Positions 8,235-15,683 of a stretch of DNA of 64,000 nucleotides are shown here, one piece after another. The position numbers were made by a program, and so were the translations under genes. The notes under the pieces are model-generated. The model made no database searches, had not been told where the DNA came from, and saw only the letters and a program-made list of their open reading frames with translations. The number at the start of each line of letters is the position of its first letter. The first letter of the stretch is position 1. Origin of the DNA: Pseudomonas triticifolii (GTDB lineage Bacteria; Pseudomonadota; Gammaproteobacteria; Pseudomonadales; Pseudomonadaceae); contig NZ_JACONV010000023.1 of NCBI RefSeq assembly GCF_014358015.1, positions 1-64,000 on the forward strand, written 5' to 3'.

Positions 8235-8440
8235 TCGGCGATCTGGACATCAGCGGGATTTTCATCCCCACCTTTCTGGCCATGATGGGCATCGCCTATC
8301 TGGTGTTTCTCGGCGTGCACGCCGTGCTGTCGCGCGCCCACTTCTACCGTCTGGTCTGGCACCGGGCTTTGTTCAACGTAGGTCTATACGCTTTGTTGCT
8401 CGGCGCCGTGGATACTCTCAGTCGATACCTGATGACATGA
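8231..8440 (+). CDS. DUF1656 small membrane protein (AaeX-like)
   Basis: A 69-residue protein, MIGDLDISGIFIPTFLAMMG..., with two hydrophobic helices at about 10-30 and 45-65, which is the DUF1656/AaeX pattern. It is always found between FUSC and HlyD genes in this class of exporter and is presumed to be an inner-membrane accessory subunit. Its ATG overlaps the FUSC stop by 4 bases, and its stop overlaps the HlyD start (ATGA). Confidence 0.9.
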   Translation: MIGDLDISGIFIPTFLAMMGIAYLVFLGVHAVLSRAHFYRLVWHRALFNVGLYALLLGAVDTLSRYLMT

Positions 8441-9321
8441 AAAAACCGATACTGACTCTGGGCCGTGTGGTCCTGACCCTGCTGGTAGTGACCCTGGCTG
8501 TCGTCGTTGTCTGGCGCATGGTGATGTACTACATGTACGCGCCATGGACCCGCGACGGCCACATTCGCGCCGACGTCGTGCAGATTGCCCCGGACGTGTC
8601 CGGGCTGATCCAGAAGGTTGACGTCACCGACAACCAGCCGGTGCATAAAGGCCAGGTGTTGTTCACCATCGACCAGGACCGCTTCCGCCTCGCGTTACGT
8701 CAGGCTCAGGCCACCGTCGCCGAGCGCCAGGAAACCTGGGAACAGGCGCGTCGCGAGAACAAGCGCAACCGTGGGCTGGGCAATCTGGTAGCGCGCGAAC
8801 AACTGGAAGAAAGCCAGTCCCGCGAAGCCCGTGCGCTGTCAGCGCTGGGCGAGGCTCGCGTGGCGGTGGACGCTGCGCAACTGAACCTGGATCGCTCGGT
8901 GATCAAAAGCCCGGTGGATGGCTATCTCAATGACCGCGCGCCTCGCGAGCATGAATTCGTTACGGCCGGACGCCCGGTACTGTCAGTCGTCGATGCGGCG
9001 TCGTTCCACATCGACGGCTATTTCGAGGAGACCAAGCTGGACGGCATTCATGTCGGCCAGGGCGTGGACATCCGGGTCATCGGCGACAACGCGCGGCTGA
9101 CCGGGCACGTGGTCAGCATCGTCGCCGGTATCGAAGACCGCGACCGCACCAGCGGCTCGAACCTGCTGCCCAACGTCAACCCGGCGTTCAGTTGGGTACG
9201 ACTGGCGCAGCGGATCCCGGTGCGCATCGCCTTCGACGATGTGCCCAGGGATTTCCGCATGATCGCTGGCCGTACTGCGACCGTGTCGATCATCGAAGAC
9301 ACCCGGGAGGCCACACGATGA
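8437..9321 (+). CDS. HlyD-family membrane fusion protein (AaeA-like)
   Basis: A 294-residue periplasmic adaptor. One N-terminal anchor helix (about 7-30) is followed by the first half of a lipoyl domain (HIRADVVQIAPDVSGLI), a coiled-coil hairpin (about 85-150) and the second lipoyl half (SPVDGYLND), then a beta-barrel domain. It links the FUSC pump to the outer-membrane channel. The frame is open from 8218, but ATG 8437, in a 4-base overlap with the DUF1656 stop, gives the proper short cytoplasmic tail before the helix. Confidence 0.92.
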   Translation: MKKPILTLGRVVLTLLVVTLAVVVVWRMVMYYMYAPWTRDGHIRADVVQIAPDVSGLIQKVDVTDNQPVHKGQVLFTIDQDRFRLALRQAQATVAERQETWEQARRENKRNRGLGNLVAREQLEESQSREARALSALGEARVAVDAAQLNLDRSVIKSPVDGYLNDRAPREHEFVTAGRPVLSVVDAASFHIDGYFEETKLDGIHVGQGVDIRVIGDNARLTGHVVSIVAGIEDRDRTSGSNLLPNVNPAFSWVRLAQRIPVRIAFDDVPRDFRMIAGRTATVSIIEDTREATR

Positions 9322-10751
9322 AACGGGCATCTCGCCTGACGATGCTGGGGTTGGGCACCCTGCTGTCGGCCTGCCAGATGGTCGGCCCGAACTATGAATT
9401 GCCCAAGGACAGCGAGATCAACCGCCCGGACTTGCAGGGCGAGCTGGCGGGTCAGTCGGTCAACACCGTTTCGGCACCGGTGCCTGCGCACTGGTGGCGT
9501 CTGTATCAGGACCCGAAGCTGGATGAGCTGGTGCGCCAGGCCATGGCGTCCAACACCGACCTGCGGATTGCCGCCGCCAACCTGCAACGTTCACGCTATC
9601 AAGGTGCCGAAGCCGAGGCCGCAGGTGGCTTTACCAACAGCGCGAAAGTCGGCGCACAGCGCTTGCAAGAGTCGGGTGAAGCCTTTTTGCTGCCTGAGAA
9701 AGTGCCGGTGGCCAACGTGGGTGATATCGGCCTGACCACGTCCTATCAGTTCGACCTGTTCGGCACGTTGCAGCGTGGTATCGAAGCCGCGCAAGCCAAC
9801 GTCGACGCCAGTCAGGCGGCGGTGGACACGGCCCGCATCACCGTGGTCGCGGACGTGGTGCGCGCTTATACGCAGGTGTGCGCCGCCAACGAAGAACACG
9901 ACATCGCCCGTGAGTCGCTGGACCTGCAACAACAGAGTGTGAAGTTGAACCAACGCCTGCGCGATGCCGGACGTGGAGATGAAACCCAGGTGACGCGTTC
10001 GCAGACCCAGTTCAAATCCCTGCGCGCCGAGTTGCCCCGCTACGAAGCGCAGCGTCAGTCAGCGCTGTTTCGCCTGTCGATGCTGCTGGCACGGCCTGTC
10101 GAACAGTTACCCGCAGGCGTCAGTACCTGCAACGAGCTGCCGCATATCGCACAAGTGATGCCGGTGGGCGATGGCGCGGCACTGCTCAAGCGCCGGCCGG
10201 ACATTCGTCAGGCGGAGCGGCATCTGGCGATGTCCACGGCGCAGATCGGCGTCGCAACCGGCGAGCTATACCCGGACATCAGCATTGGTGCGAACATCGG
10301 CACCATCGGCACGATCGAGAACCTGGGCAAACCGGCGGCCAATCGCTGGGGCTTCGGGCCGCTGCTGAGCTGGACCATCCCGTCCAATGGCTCACGCGCC
10401 CGTATCCATCAGGCCGAAGCCTCGGCGCAAGCCTCGCTGGCCCGCTTCGACGGCGTGGTGCTCAACGCCATCCGCGAAACCCAGACCGGACTTGCCCAAT
10501 ACACCGCCCTGCTCGACCGCCGTGACGCCCTGAAAGACGCCGAGCAATCGGCAAAGGAAGCCGCAGATCAGACTCACCGTTTCTATCAGGCGGGCCGCGC
10601 CTCGTTCCTTGCCGACCTGCAGGCCACCCGCACCTACACCGACGTGCGCGCCCAATTGGCCGAAGCCAACACCCAGGTTGCCATGGGCCAGATCAACCTG
10701 TTCCTGGCGCTGGGTGGCGGATGGGAGAAGGATGAAGTAGCAGTCAAATAA
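9318..10751 (+). CDS. NodT-family outer-membrane efflux lipoprotein
   Basis: A 477-residue TolC-class protein with a lipoprotein signal ending LLSAC (C19). It contains two outer-membrane efflux repeats at about 60-260 and 270-465. Features include WWRLYQDPKLDELV near the mature N-terminus and RRPDIRQAERHL in the second repeat, both standard in the NodT group. The ATG at 9318 overlaps the HlyD stop. It completes the marR-FUSC-DUF1656-HlyD-NodT operon and provides the exit duct. Confidence 0.92.
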   Translation: MKRASRLTMLGLGTLLSACQMVGPNYELPKDSEINRPDLQGELAGQSVNTVSAPVPAHWWRLYQDPKLDELVRQAMASNTDLRIAAANLQRSRYQGAEAEAAGGFTNSAKVGAQRLQESGEAFLLPEKVPVANVGDIGLTTSYQFDLFGTLQRGIEAAQANVDASQAAVDTARITVVADVVRAYTQVCAANEEHDIARESLDLQQQSVKLNQRLRDAGRGDETQVTRSQTQFKSLRAELPRYEAQRQSALFRLSMLLARPVEQLPAGVSTCNELPHIAQVMPVGDGAALLKRRPDIRQAERHLAMSTAQIGVATGELYPDISIGANIGTIGTIENLGKPAANRWGFGPLLSWTIPSNGSRARIHQAEASAQASLARFDGVVLNAIRETQTGLAQYTALLDRRDALKDAEQSAKEAADQTHRFYQAGRASFLADLQATRTYTDVRAQLAEANTQVAMGQINLFLALGGGWEKDEVAVK

Positions 10752-11061
10752 CCACCCGGCAATCGCTCGGCACCTGAATATATGAGGACCGGGCGGCGTT
10801 CCGTTTGTCCGCGAACACCGAGTTGCAGACGCCGCATCTTCATCGGATGTACCGGCTTTCGCGGACAAGTCCGTTCCCACCAGGATAAGTGCCCTGCCCA
10901 AACTCTCGGGCGCAACTCAAACGCCGTCCAAATGCTCATTGCCTTTCAGGACGTTGCGCGTGCGGTCCCGGGTGCGACGCCGATCCATCAGATGGCACCA
11001 TAACTTGCACTCCAGCCCCCATTACTCCTAGGCTCACCCGATCTTTGACTCGGAATGCACC
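10752..11061. other. Intergenic gap containing one paired REP element
   Basis: A 310-bp gap between the efflux operon and the ion-channel gene. About 100 bp is taken up by the paired REP element at 10785-10881. No gene or strong terminator was recognised in the remainder. Confidence 0.6.
10785..10881. repeat. Paired inverted REP element (BIME-like), type A
   Basis: The left arm is a degenerate REP (GGCGTTCCGTTTGTCCGCGAA). A spacer containing CATCGGATGTACCGGC follows, then an inverted REP ending TCGCGGACAAGTCCGTTCCC. The same architecture and similar spacer words (GGATGTACCGGC, GCGGATGTAC) recur at 29499, 38035 and 50183. Confidence 0.8.
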
Positions 11062-11895
11062 ATGGACACCTCTCTCAGCCGCCGCGAGCGGCTGCATACC
11101 GTTATCTTCGAGGCCGACACGCCTGCCGGGCGGCGCTTCGACAAGGTTTTGCTGGTCCTCATCCTGCTCAGTCTGCTGGTCACGATCATCGACAGCATCG
11201 AGAGTATTCATCGCGATTACTCGCAGGTGTTTGCCTGGGTCGAATGGGGTTTCACGCTGATTTTTGCCATTGAATACGTCCTGCGCCTGTACTGCTCACC
11301 CAAGCCATTGAAATATGCCTTCAGCTTCTACGGCCTCGTCGATCTGCCGGCCATCGTGCCGGGCGTTCTGGCCATCTATTACAGCGATGCGCAATACCTG
11401 CTGGTCGTGCGGATCATTCGCATGCTGCGGATCTTCCGGGTGCTCAAGCTCGGCACCTACCTGCGCCAGGCCAACTATCTGCTCTCGGCGCTGCGTGGCA
11501 GCAAGCAGAAAATCATCGTGTTTCTGGTCGCCGTGTCGACGCTGGTGACGGTGTTCGGCACGCTGATGTATGTGATTGAAGGCCCGGAGCATGGCTTCAC
11601 CAGCATCCCCAAGGGCATCTATTGGGCTATCGTGACCCTCACCACAGTGGGCTTCGGCGATATCGTGCCCAAGACGCCGGTCGGTCAGATGCTGTCTTCA
11701 CTGGTGATGATCACCGGTTACTCGATCATCGCCGTGCCCACGGGTATATTCACCGCCGAACTGGCCAATGCCATGCGTGGTGAACAGCTCAAACACGACT
11801 GCCCGGTGTGCGCCAAGAAGTTTCACGAGCACGGCGCAGCTTTCTGCTCGCGCTGTGGCAATGCGCTTTTCCGCAAAGAAGCCGATCAGGCATAA
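11062..11895 (+). CDS. Voltage-gated potassium channel with C-terminal zinc ribbon
   Basis: A 277-residue Kv-type ion transporter with six membrane segments. S4 (RIIRMLRIFRVLKLG, 117-131) carries the regularly spaced arginines of a voltage sensor. The pore has the K+ filter TTVGFGD (194-200). After S6 the short tail carries CPVC (247-250) and CSRC (262-265), a four-cysteine zinc-ribbon pattern not found in the classic KvAP/Kch channel core. It should conduct K+ across the inner membrane on voltage change; the physiological role is unknown. It is monocistronic. Confidence 0.9.
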   Translation: MDTSLSRRERLHTVIFEADTPAGRRFDKVLLVLILLSLLVTIIDSIESIHRDYSQVFAWVEWGFTLIFAIEYVLRLYCSPKPLKYAFSFYGLVDLPAIVPGVLAIYYSDAQYLLVVRIIRMLRIFRVLKLGTYLRQANYLLSALRGSKQKIIVFLVAVSTLVTVFGTLMYVIEGPEHGFTSIPKGIYWAIVTLTTVGFGDIVPKTPVGQMLSSLVMITGYSIIAVPTGIFTAELANAMRGEQLKHDCPVCAKKFHEHGAAFCSRCGNALFRKEADQA

Positions 11896-11995
11896 GCACA
11901 GACGTTTTTGGTATTTAGGCACAAGGATGCGCGGCTGCTAGTGTCGCGGCATTAAGCCATCAGACAACAATGACCCACCCTTCAAGGACTTTGCA

Positions 11996-12994
11996 GTGAA
12001 CAGACTTTTCGCCGCTTCGCTACTGGCCGCAGGCCTGGCCCTTTCCAGCGCTGCCCAGGCTGCCCCGACGCTGCTCAACGTTTCCTACGACGTGATGCGC
12101 GACTTTTACAAGGATTACAACAGCGCCTTCCAGAAACACTGGAAAGCAGAGAACAACGAGAACGTCACGGTGCAGATGTCCTTCGGCGGATCGAGCAAGC
12201 AGGCGCGTTCGGTCATCGACGGCCTGCCGGCGGATGTAATCACCATGAACATGGCCACCGACATCAACGCCTTGGCCGACAATGGCGAGCTGGTGCCTAA
12301 AGACTGGGTCAGCCGCCTGCCGAACAACAGTGCACCGTTCACCTCGGCGACCGTGTTCATCGTGCGCAAGGGCAACCCGAAAGCACTGAAAGACTGGCCG
12401 GACCTGATCAAGGATGGTGTTGAAGTCGTCGTGCCGAACCCAAAAACCTCGGGTAACGGCCGCTACACGTACCTGTCTGCCTGGGGTTACATCCTGAAAA
12501 ACGGTGGCGATGAAGCCGCTGCAAAAGAGTTCGTCGGCAAGCTGTTCAAGCATGTGCCTGTACTGGACACCGGCGGTCGTGCCGCGACCACCACCTTCAT
12601 GACCAACCAGATCGGCGATGTGCTGGTGACGTTCGAGAACGAGGCCGAAATGATCGCCCGCGAATTCGGACGTGATCAGTTTGAAGTGGTTTACCCGTCC
12701 GTTTCGGCCGAAGCCGAGCCGCCGGTGAGCGTGGTCGACAAAGTCGTGGACAAGAAAGGCTCCCGTCCATTGGCCGAGGCGTATCTGAAGTACCTGTGGT
12801 CGCCTGAAGGTCAGGAGATCGCCGCTAACAACTACCTGCGCCCACGCGATCCAGAGGTGCTGGCCAAGTACAAGGATCGTTTCCCGAAAGTCGATTTCCT
12901 CTCGGTGGAAAAGACCTTCGGTGACTGGCGCACAGTCCAGAAAACCCATTTCATTGACGGTGGTGTCTTCGACCAGATTTACCCGGGCAAATAA
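11996..12994 (+). CDS. sbp: Periplasmic sulfate-binding protein
   Basis: A 332-residue substrate-binding protein with a signal peptide of about 22 residues (cleaved near AQA/APTLLNVSYD). The mature sequence is typical of Sbp/CysP: LLNVSYDVMRDFYKDYN, MSFGGSSKQARSVIDGL, NPKTSGNGRYTYLSAWGY. It binds sulfate (perhaps thiosulfate) for an ABC importer. GTG 11996 is the start, with AAGGA about 10 bases upstream. The permease and ATPase genes are not adjacent; in Pseudomonas sbp is often separate or next to cysTWA, so this is a solo copy. Confidence 0.93.
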   Translation: MNRLFAASLLAAGLALSSAAQAAPTLLNVSYDVMRDFYKDYNSAFQKHWKAENNENVTVQMSFGGSSKQARSVIDGLPADVITMNMATDINALADNGELVPKDWVSRLPNNSAPFTSATVFIVRKGNPKALKDWPDLIKDGVEVVVPNPKTSGNGRYTYLSAWGYILKNGGDEAAAKEFVGKLFKHVPVLDTGGRAATTTFMTNQIGDVLVTFENEAEMIAREFGRDQFEVVYPSVSAEAEPPVSVVDKVVDKKGSRPLAEAYLKYLWSPEGQEIAANNYLRPRDPEVLAKYKDRFPKVDFLSVEKTFGDWRTVQKTHFIDGGVFDQIYPGK

Positions 12995-13011
12995 ACCCTC
13001 TCCGGCACAGC

Positions 13012-13040
13012 AAAACGGCGACCTTCAAGGTCGCCGTTTT
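13012..13040. terminator. Bidirectional intrinsic terminator
   Basis: A perfect 12-bp stem, AAAACGGCGACC / GGTCGCCGTTTT, with the 5-base loop TTCAA. A-rich and T-rich ends make it usable in both directions. It sits between the convergent sbp gene and the ccm operon tail. Confidence 0.92.
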
Positions 13041-13048
13041 CGTTTCAA

Positions 13049-13456
13049 TCAATTGCTGAACTGACGCCCCAGACCTGCCGGCACGCCGCTCGCATCGGTG
13101 GGCTGCCAAGGACCGTTGGGGCTGGTCGCCCAGCTCCAGCCGTTGTTCCATTGGTAATACGTACGCTGGCGATAGAACGTATTGCTCTGATCGTCCATCA
13201 CATACACGCCCATGCGCGCATCCCAATGGCTGTTGCCGCCTGGCGGTGGCGCAAAACTGGCCGACGTTTTCGGCCCGCTCGACGGAGCCTTGACGGGCGG
13301 TTTGTCAGGGGTCGGCGTGGGACGCGGAGCACCAGGTTGCTGGGTGCCCGGCAGGGACTGAATCGGTTCCTGGCTCCTCGGGGCCGGCGGCTGGACCGCA
13401 CAGGCGCTCAAGCCCAAGGCCAGACCCAACAAGGTGATACGTGCGGTGCGGTACAT
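13049..13456 (-). CDS. Hypothetical proline-rich lipoprotein
   Basis: A 135-residue protein with a lipoprotein signal (LGLSAC, C19), a proline-rich linker (about 22-70) and a small C-terminal domain rich in Trp and Tyr (FYRQRTYYQWNNGWSWA). I do not recognise the family. It starts 15 bases downstream of ccmI on the same strand and ends at the shared terminator, so it is probably the last gene of the ccm transcript. A role in cytochrome c maturation is possible but nothing in the sequence shows it. Confidence 0.8.
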   Translation of the reverse strand: MYRTARITLLGLALGLSACAVQPPAPRSQEPIQSLPGTQQPGAPRPTPTPDKPPVKAPSSGPKTSASFAPPPGGNSHWDARMGVYVMDDQSNTFYRQRTYYQWNNGWSWATSPNGPWQPTDASGVPAGLGRQFSN

Positions 13457-13471
13457 AAGCGGGCTCTCTTC

Positions 13472-14677
13472 TTATCTGGCTGACGGGTTATCAGGGCTGT
13501 CGATGATCAACGCCTGCTGCGTCCCGCTATCGCTGGCCAGTGGCTGGCTGCGGCCGACCCACTCACCGGCGGTCGGCTGCCCTGCGCGAGACACGCGAGC
13601 TACCAGTTGGACTTGCGCAAAGTTCGACAGTTTCAGTTGCGGCATCATTGCGTCGGCATCGCCCAGTTCGACCTCGGCTGGCAATTCGGCGACCGTGATG
13701 CGTTTCACCGCTAACGGCGCGGGCGGACCCTCGACAGCACGGACGAAGATGAACACGCTGTCACGCGGCTGGACCTTGTCTTTAAGCGCCGGAGCCAGAT
13801 CGACGCGTACCTTTATCGAACCCGCCTTGCTTGCAGCCTGCGCCGGATTTGCGCCTGTTTTCAGGTTTTCCCTGGCGCGGGCAATGCCACCTTCCAGTGC
13901 CGACCGCGATGGATCCTGCGCAGGCAGGACGTCCAGTAAACGGGTCCAGTAATCGACCGCTGCCTGAAAGCGCTGCGTTTCGTACGCGGCAATGCCCAGC
14001 AAGCCCAGGCTGGTGACTTCTTTGGGGTCCGCCTTGAGCGCTTCATCGGTCAGGGCCTGCACCTGAGGTGTGAAGTGCTTGTCGCTGGCGAAATACAGCG
14101 CCTGCGCCCATTGCCCGAGCAGTTCCGGTGGCCTTCCGGCCAGGTCTGCGGCACGCTCGAACATCTGCGCTGCATCGCCCGGACGGTTCTGCGCCATGTA
14201 ACTGCGCGCCAGGAAATACAGGCTCTCGGAAGAATCCGGCTGGGCCTGAACAGTACGTTCCAGCCGCTGGGTCATGTCGGCCAGCGAGGTGGGCGGCGTA
14301 GAGAATTCACGGCTCAGTTCGACTTTGTCGCTGGCCCCAAGCTGCAGATACGCGCCCATGCCCAGCACCGGAACCAGTATCGCCGCCAGCAACAGCCAGG
14401 CTTTGCCAAGCTGCGCAGAGCGGGCTTTATCGGCACCTTCGGTGTCATCCAGAAGCTCACGTGCGGCTTCATCCCGTGCACGTTGTACCCCCGCAGCTGA
14501 CAGAACGCCCTCCTCCTGCTGGCTTTGCAGCTCAGTCAGTCGCTCCTGATACAGCGCAACGTTCAGCGCGGTGCGGTCTTCTTCGCGCTGCGCGTTATGT
14601 CCGCGCAGCAGTGGAATCAGCAGAAAGCCCAGCGCCACCAGCAGCAACAACCCGGTTGCCATCCAGAAATCGATCAT
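13472..14677 (-). CDS. ccmI: Cytochrome c maturation protein CcmI (CycH)
   Basis: A 401-residue CcmI. The N-terminal membrane part has one helix at about 5-22 and another near 95-115, separated by a coiled-coil-prone loop. It is followed by TPR repeats (about 135-300: SLYFLARSYMAQNRPGDAAQMF, GLLGIAAYETQRFQAA) and a C-terminal beta-rich domain (about 305-400). CcmI brings apocytochrome c to the CcmF/H heme ligation complex. The ATG overlaps the ccmH stop by 4 bases. Confidence 0.95.
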   Translation of the reverse strand: MIDFWMATGLLLLVALGFLLIPLLRGHNAQREEDRTALNVALYQERLTELQSQQEEGVLSAAGVQRARDEAARELLDDTEGADKARSAQLGKAWLLLAAILVPVLGMGAYLQLGASDKVELSREFSTPPTSLADMTQRLERTVQAQPDSSESLYFLARSYMAQNRPGDAAQMFERAADLAGRPPELLGQWAQALYFASDKHFTPQVQALTDEALKADPKEVTSLGLLGIAAYETQRFQAAVDYWTRLLDVLPAQDPSRSALEGGIARARENLKTGANPAQAASKAGSIKVRVDLAPALKDKVQPRDSVFIFVRAVEGPPAPLAVKRITVAELPAEVELGDADAMMPQLKLSNFAQVQLVARVSRAGQPTAGEWVGRSQPLASDSGTQQALIIDSPDNPSAR

Positions 14678-15150
14678 TTTCGGTGTTCATCCAGCAGTTG
14701 GGCGAGGCGTTGCCGCTCCTCGTCGGAGAGCGTATCGGCCTGCCCGGCACTCAGGCTTCGGCGACGTTTAACGATCACGGCCATCACCCCCAGGCCGCCC
14801 AACAGCAGACCGGCAGGGCCGAACCACAGCAGCCAGGTTCTGGCCGTCAGCGCCGGTTTGTACCGCACAAAATCGCCGTAGCGGTCGACCATGAAATCGA
14901 TGATCTGTTGATTGCTCTGGCCCTCACCCAGCATGCGGTAGATCTCCTTGCGCAGGTCAGCGGCGATCGGCGCGTTGGAGTCGGCAATGTCCTGATTCTG
15001 GCATTTGGGGCAACGCAACTCGCGGGTCAACTCGCTGTAGCGGGCACGCTCGGCCTCGTCGCGAAAGTTATAGGCCTCGATGGCAGCCTGCGCGAGCCCG
15101 CTGATTGCCAGTGCCACGATCAGCAGCGTGGCGCTGAGTGAACGGTTCAT
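14674..15150 (-). CDS. ccmH: Cytochrome c maturation thiol reductase CcmH (CycL)
   Basis: A 158-residue protein with a signal sequence (1-22), a periplasmic three-helix domain bearing the family motif LRCPKCQNQDIADSNAPIA (redox cysteines C47 and C50), and a C-terminal membrane helix (about 103-123). It reduces the apocytochrome CXXCH cysteines before heme attachment. It overlaps ccmG upstream and ccmI downstream by 4 bases each. Confidence 0.96.
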   Translation of the reverse strand: MNRSLSATLLIVALAISGLAQAAIEAYNFRDEAERARYSELTRELRCPKCQNQDIADSNAPIAADLRKEIYRMLGEGQSNQQIIDFMVDRYGDFVRYKPALTARTWLLWFGPAGLLLGGLGVMAVIVKRRRSLSAGQADTLSDEERQRLAQLLDEHRK

Positions 15151-15683
15151 GGTCTGGCCTCGTCAACCAGCGCCTGATACAGCCCGGCCAGTTGTTCGCG
15201 CCACACTCTGTCGTCGATCACGCCAACGAACTTGTGACGAATGACGCCCCTGGCATCGATCAGAAAGGTTTCCGGCGCGCCGTATACGCCCAGGTTCAAG
15301 CCCAGCGAGCCTTCGTCGTCGCGCACATTGAGGCGGTAAGGATCATGAAAATCCTTGAGCCACTTGAGCGCATCGGCGTTGGTGTCCTTGTAGTTGATCC
15401 CATAAATCACCACACCCTGCTGCGCCAGCCGGTTGAGCACCGGGTGCTCGACGCGACAGGCGATGCACCAGGTCGCCCAGACATTGACCAGCGCAGGTTT
15501 GCCCAGCAGATCGGCACGGGTCAGGGTACGTTCGCTCTGCACTTCACGCAGGGTGAACTCGGGGAATGGCTTGCCGATCAGCGCCGATGGCAACTCGGCC
15601 GGGTCCAGGTACAAGCCGCGAAACAGAACGGCAGCCACGCCGAGAAAGACCAGCAACGGCACTGCCATGACCCAGCGCTTCAT
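15147..15683 (-). CDS. ccmG: Thiol:disulfide interchange protein CcmG (DsbE)
   Basis: A 178-residue membrane-anchored thioredoxin-like protein: a TM helix at about 5-22, then a thioredoxin fold with the active site WATWCIACRVEHP (C73, C76) and a later cis-Pro region (GAPETFLIDARGVI). It passes reductant to CcmH. The active-site spacer is Ile-Ala, where E. coli has Pro-Thr. It overlaps ccmF and ccmH by 4 bases each. Confidence 0.96.
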   Translation of the reverse strand: MKRWVMAVPLLVFLGVAAVLFRGLYLDPAELPSALIGKPFPEFTLREVQSERTLTRADLLGKPALVNVWATWCIACRVEHPVLNRLAQQGVVIYGINYKDTNADALKWLKDFHDPYRLNVRDDEGSLGLNLGVYGAPETFLIDARGVIRHKFVGVIDDRVWREQLAGLYQALVDEARP

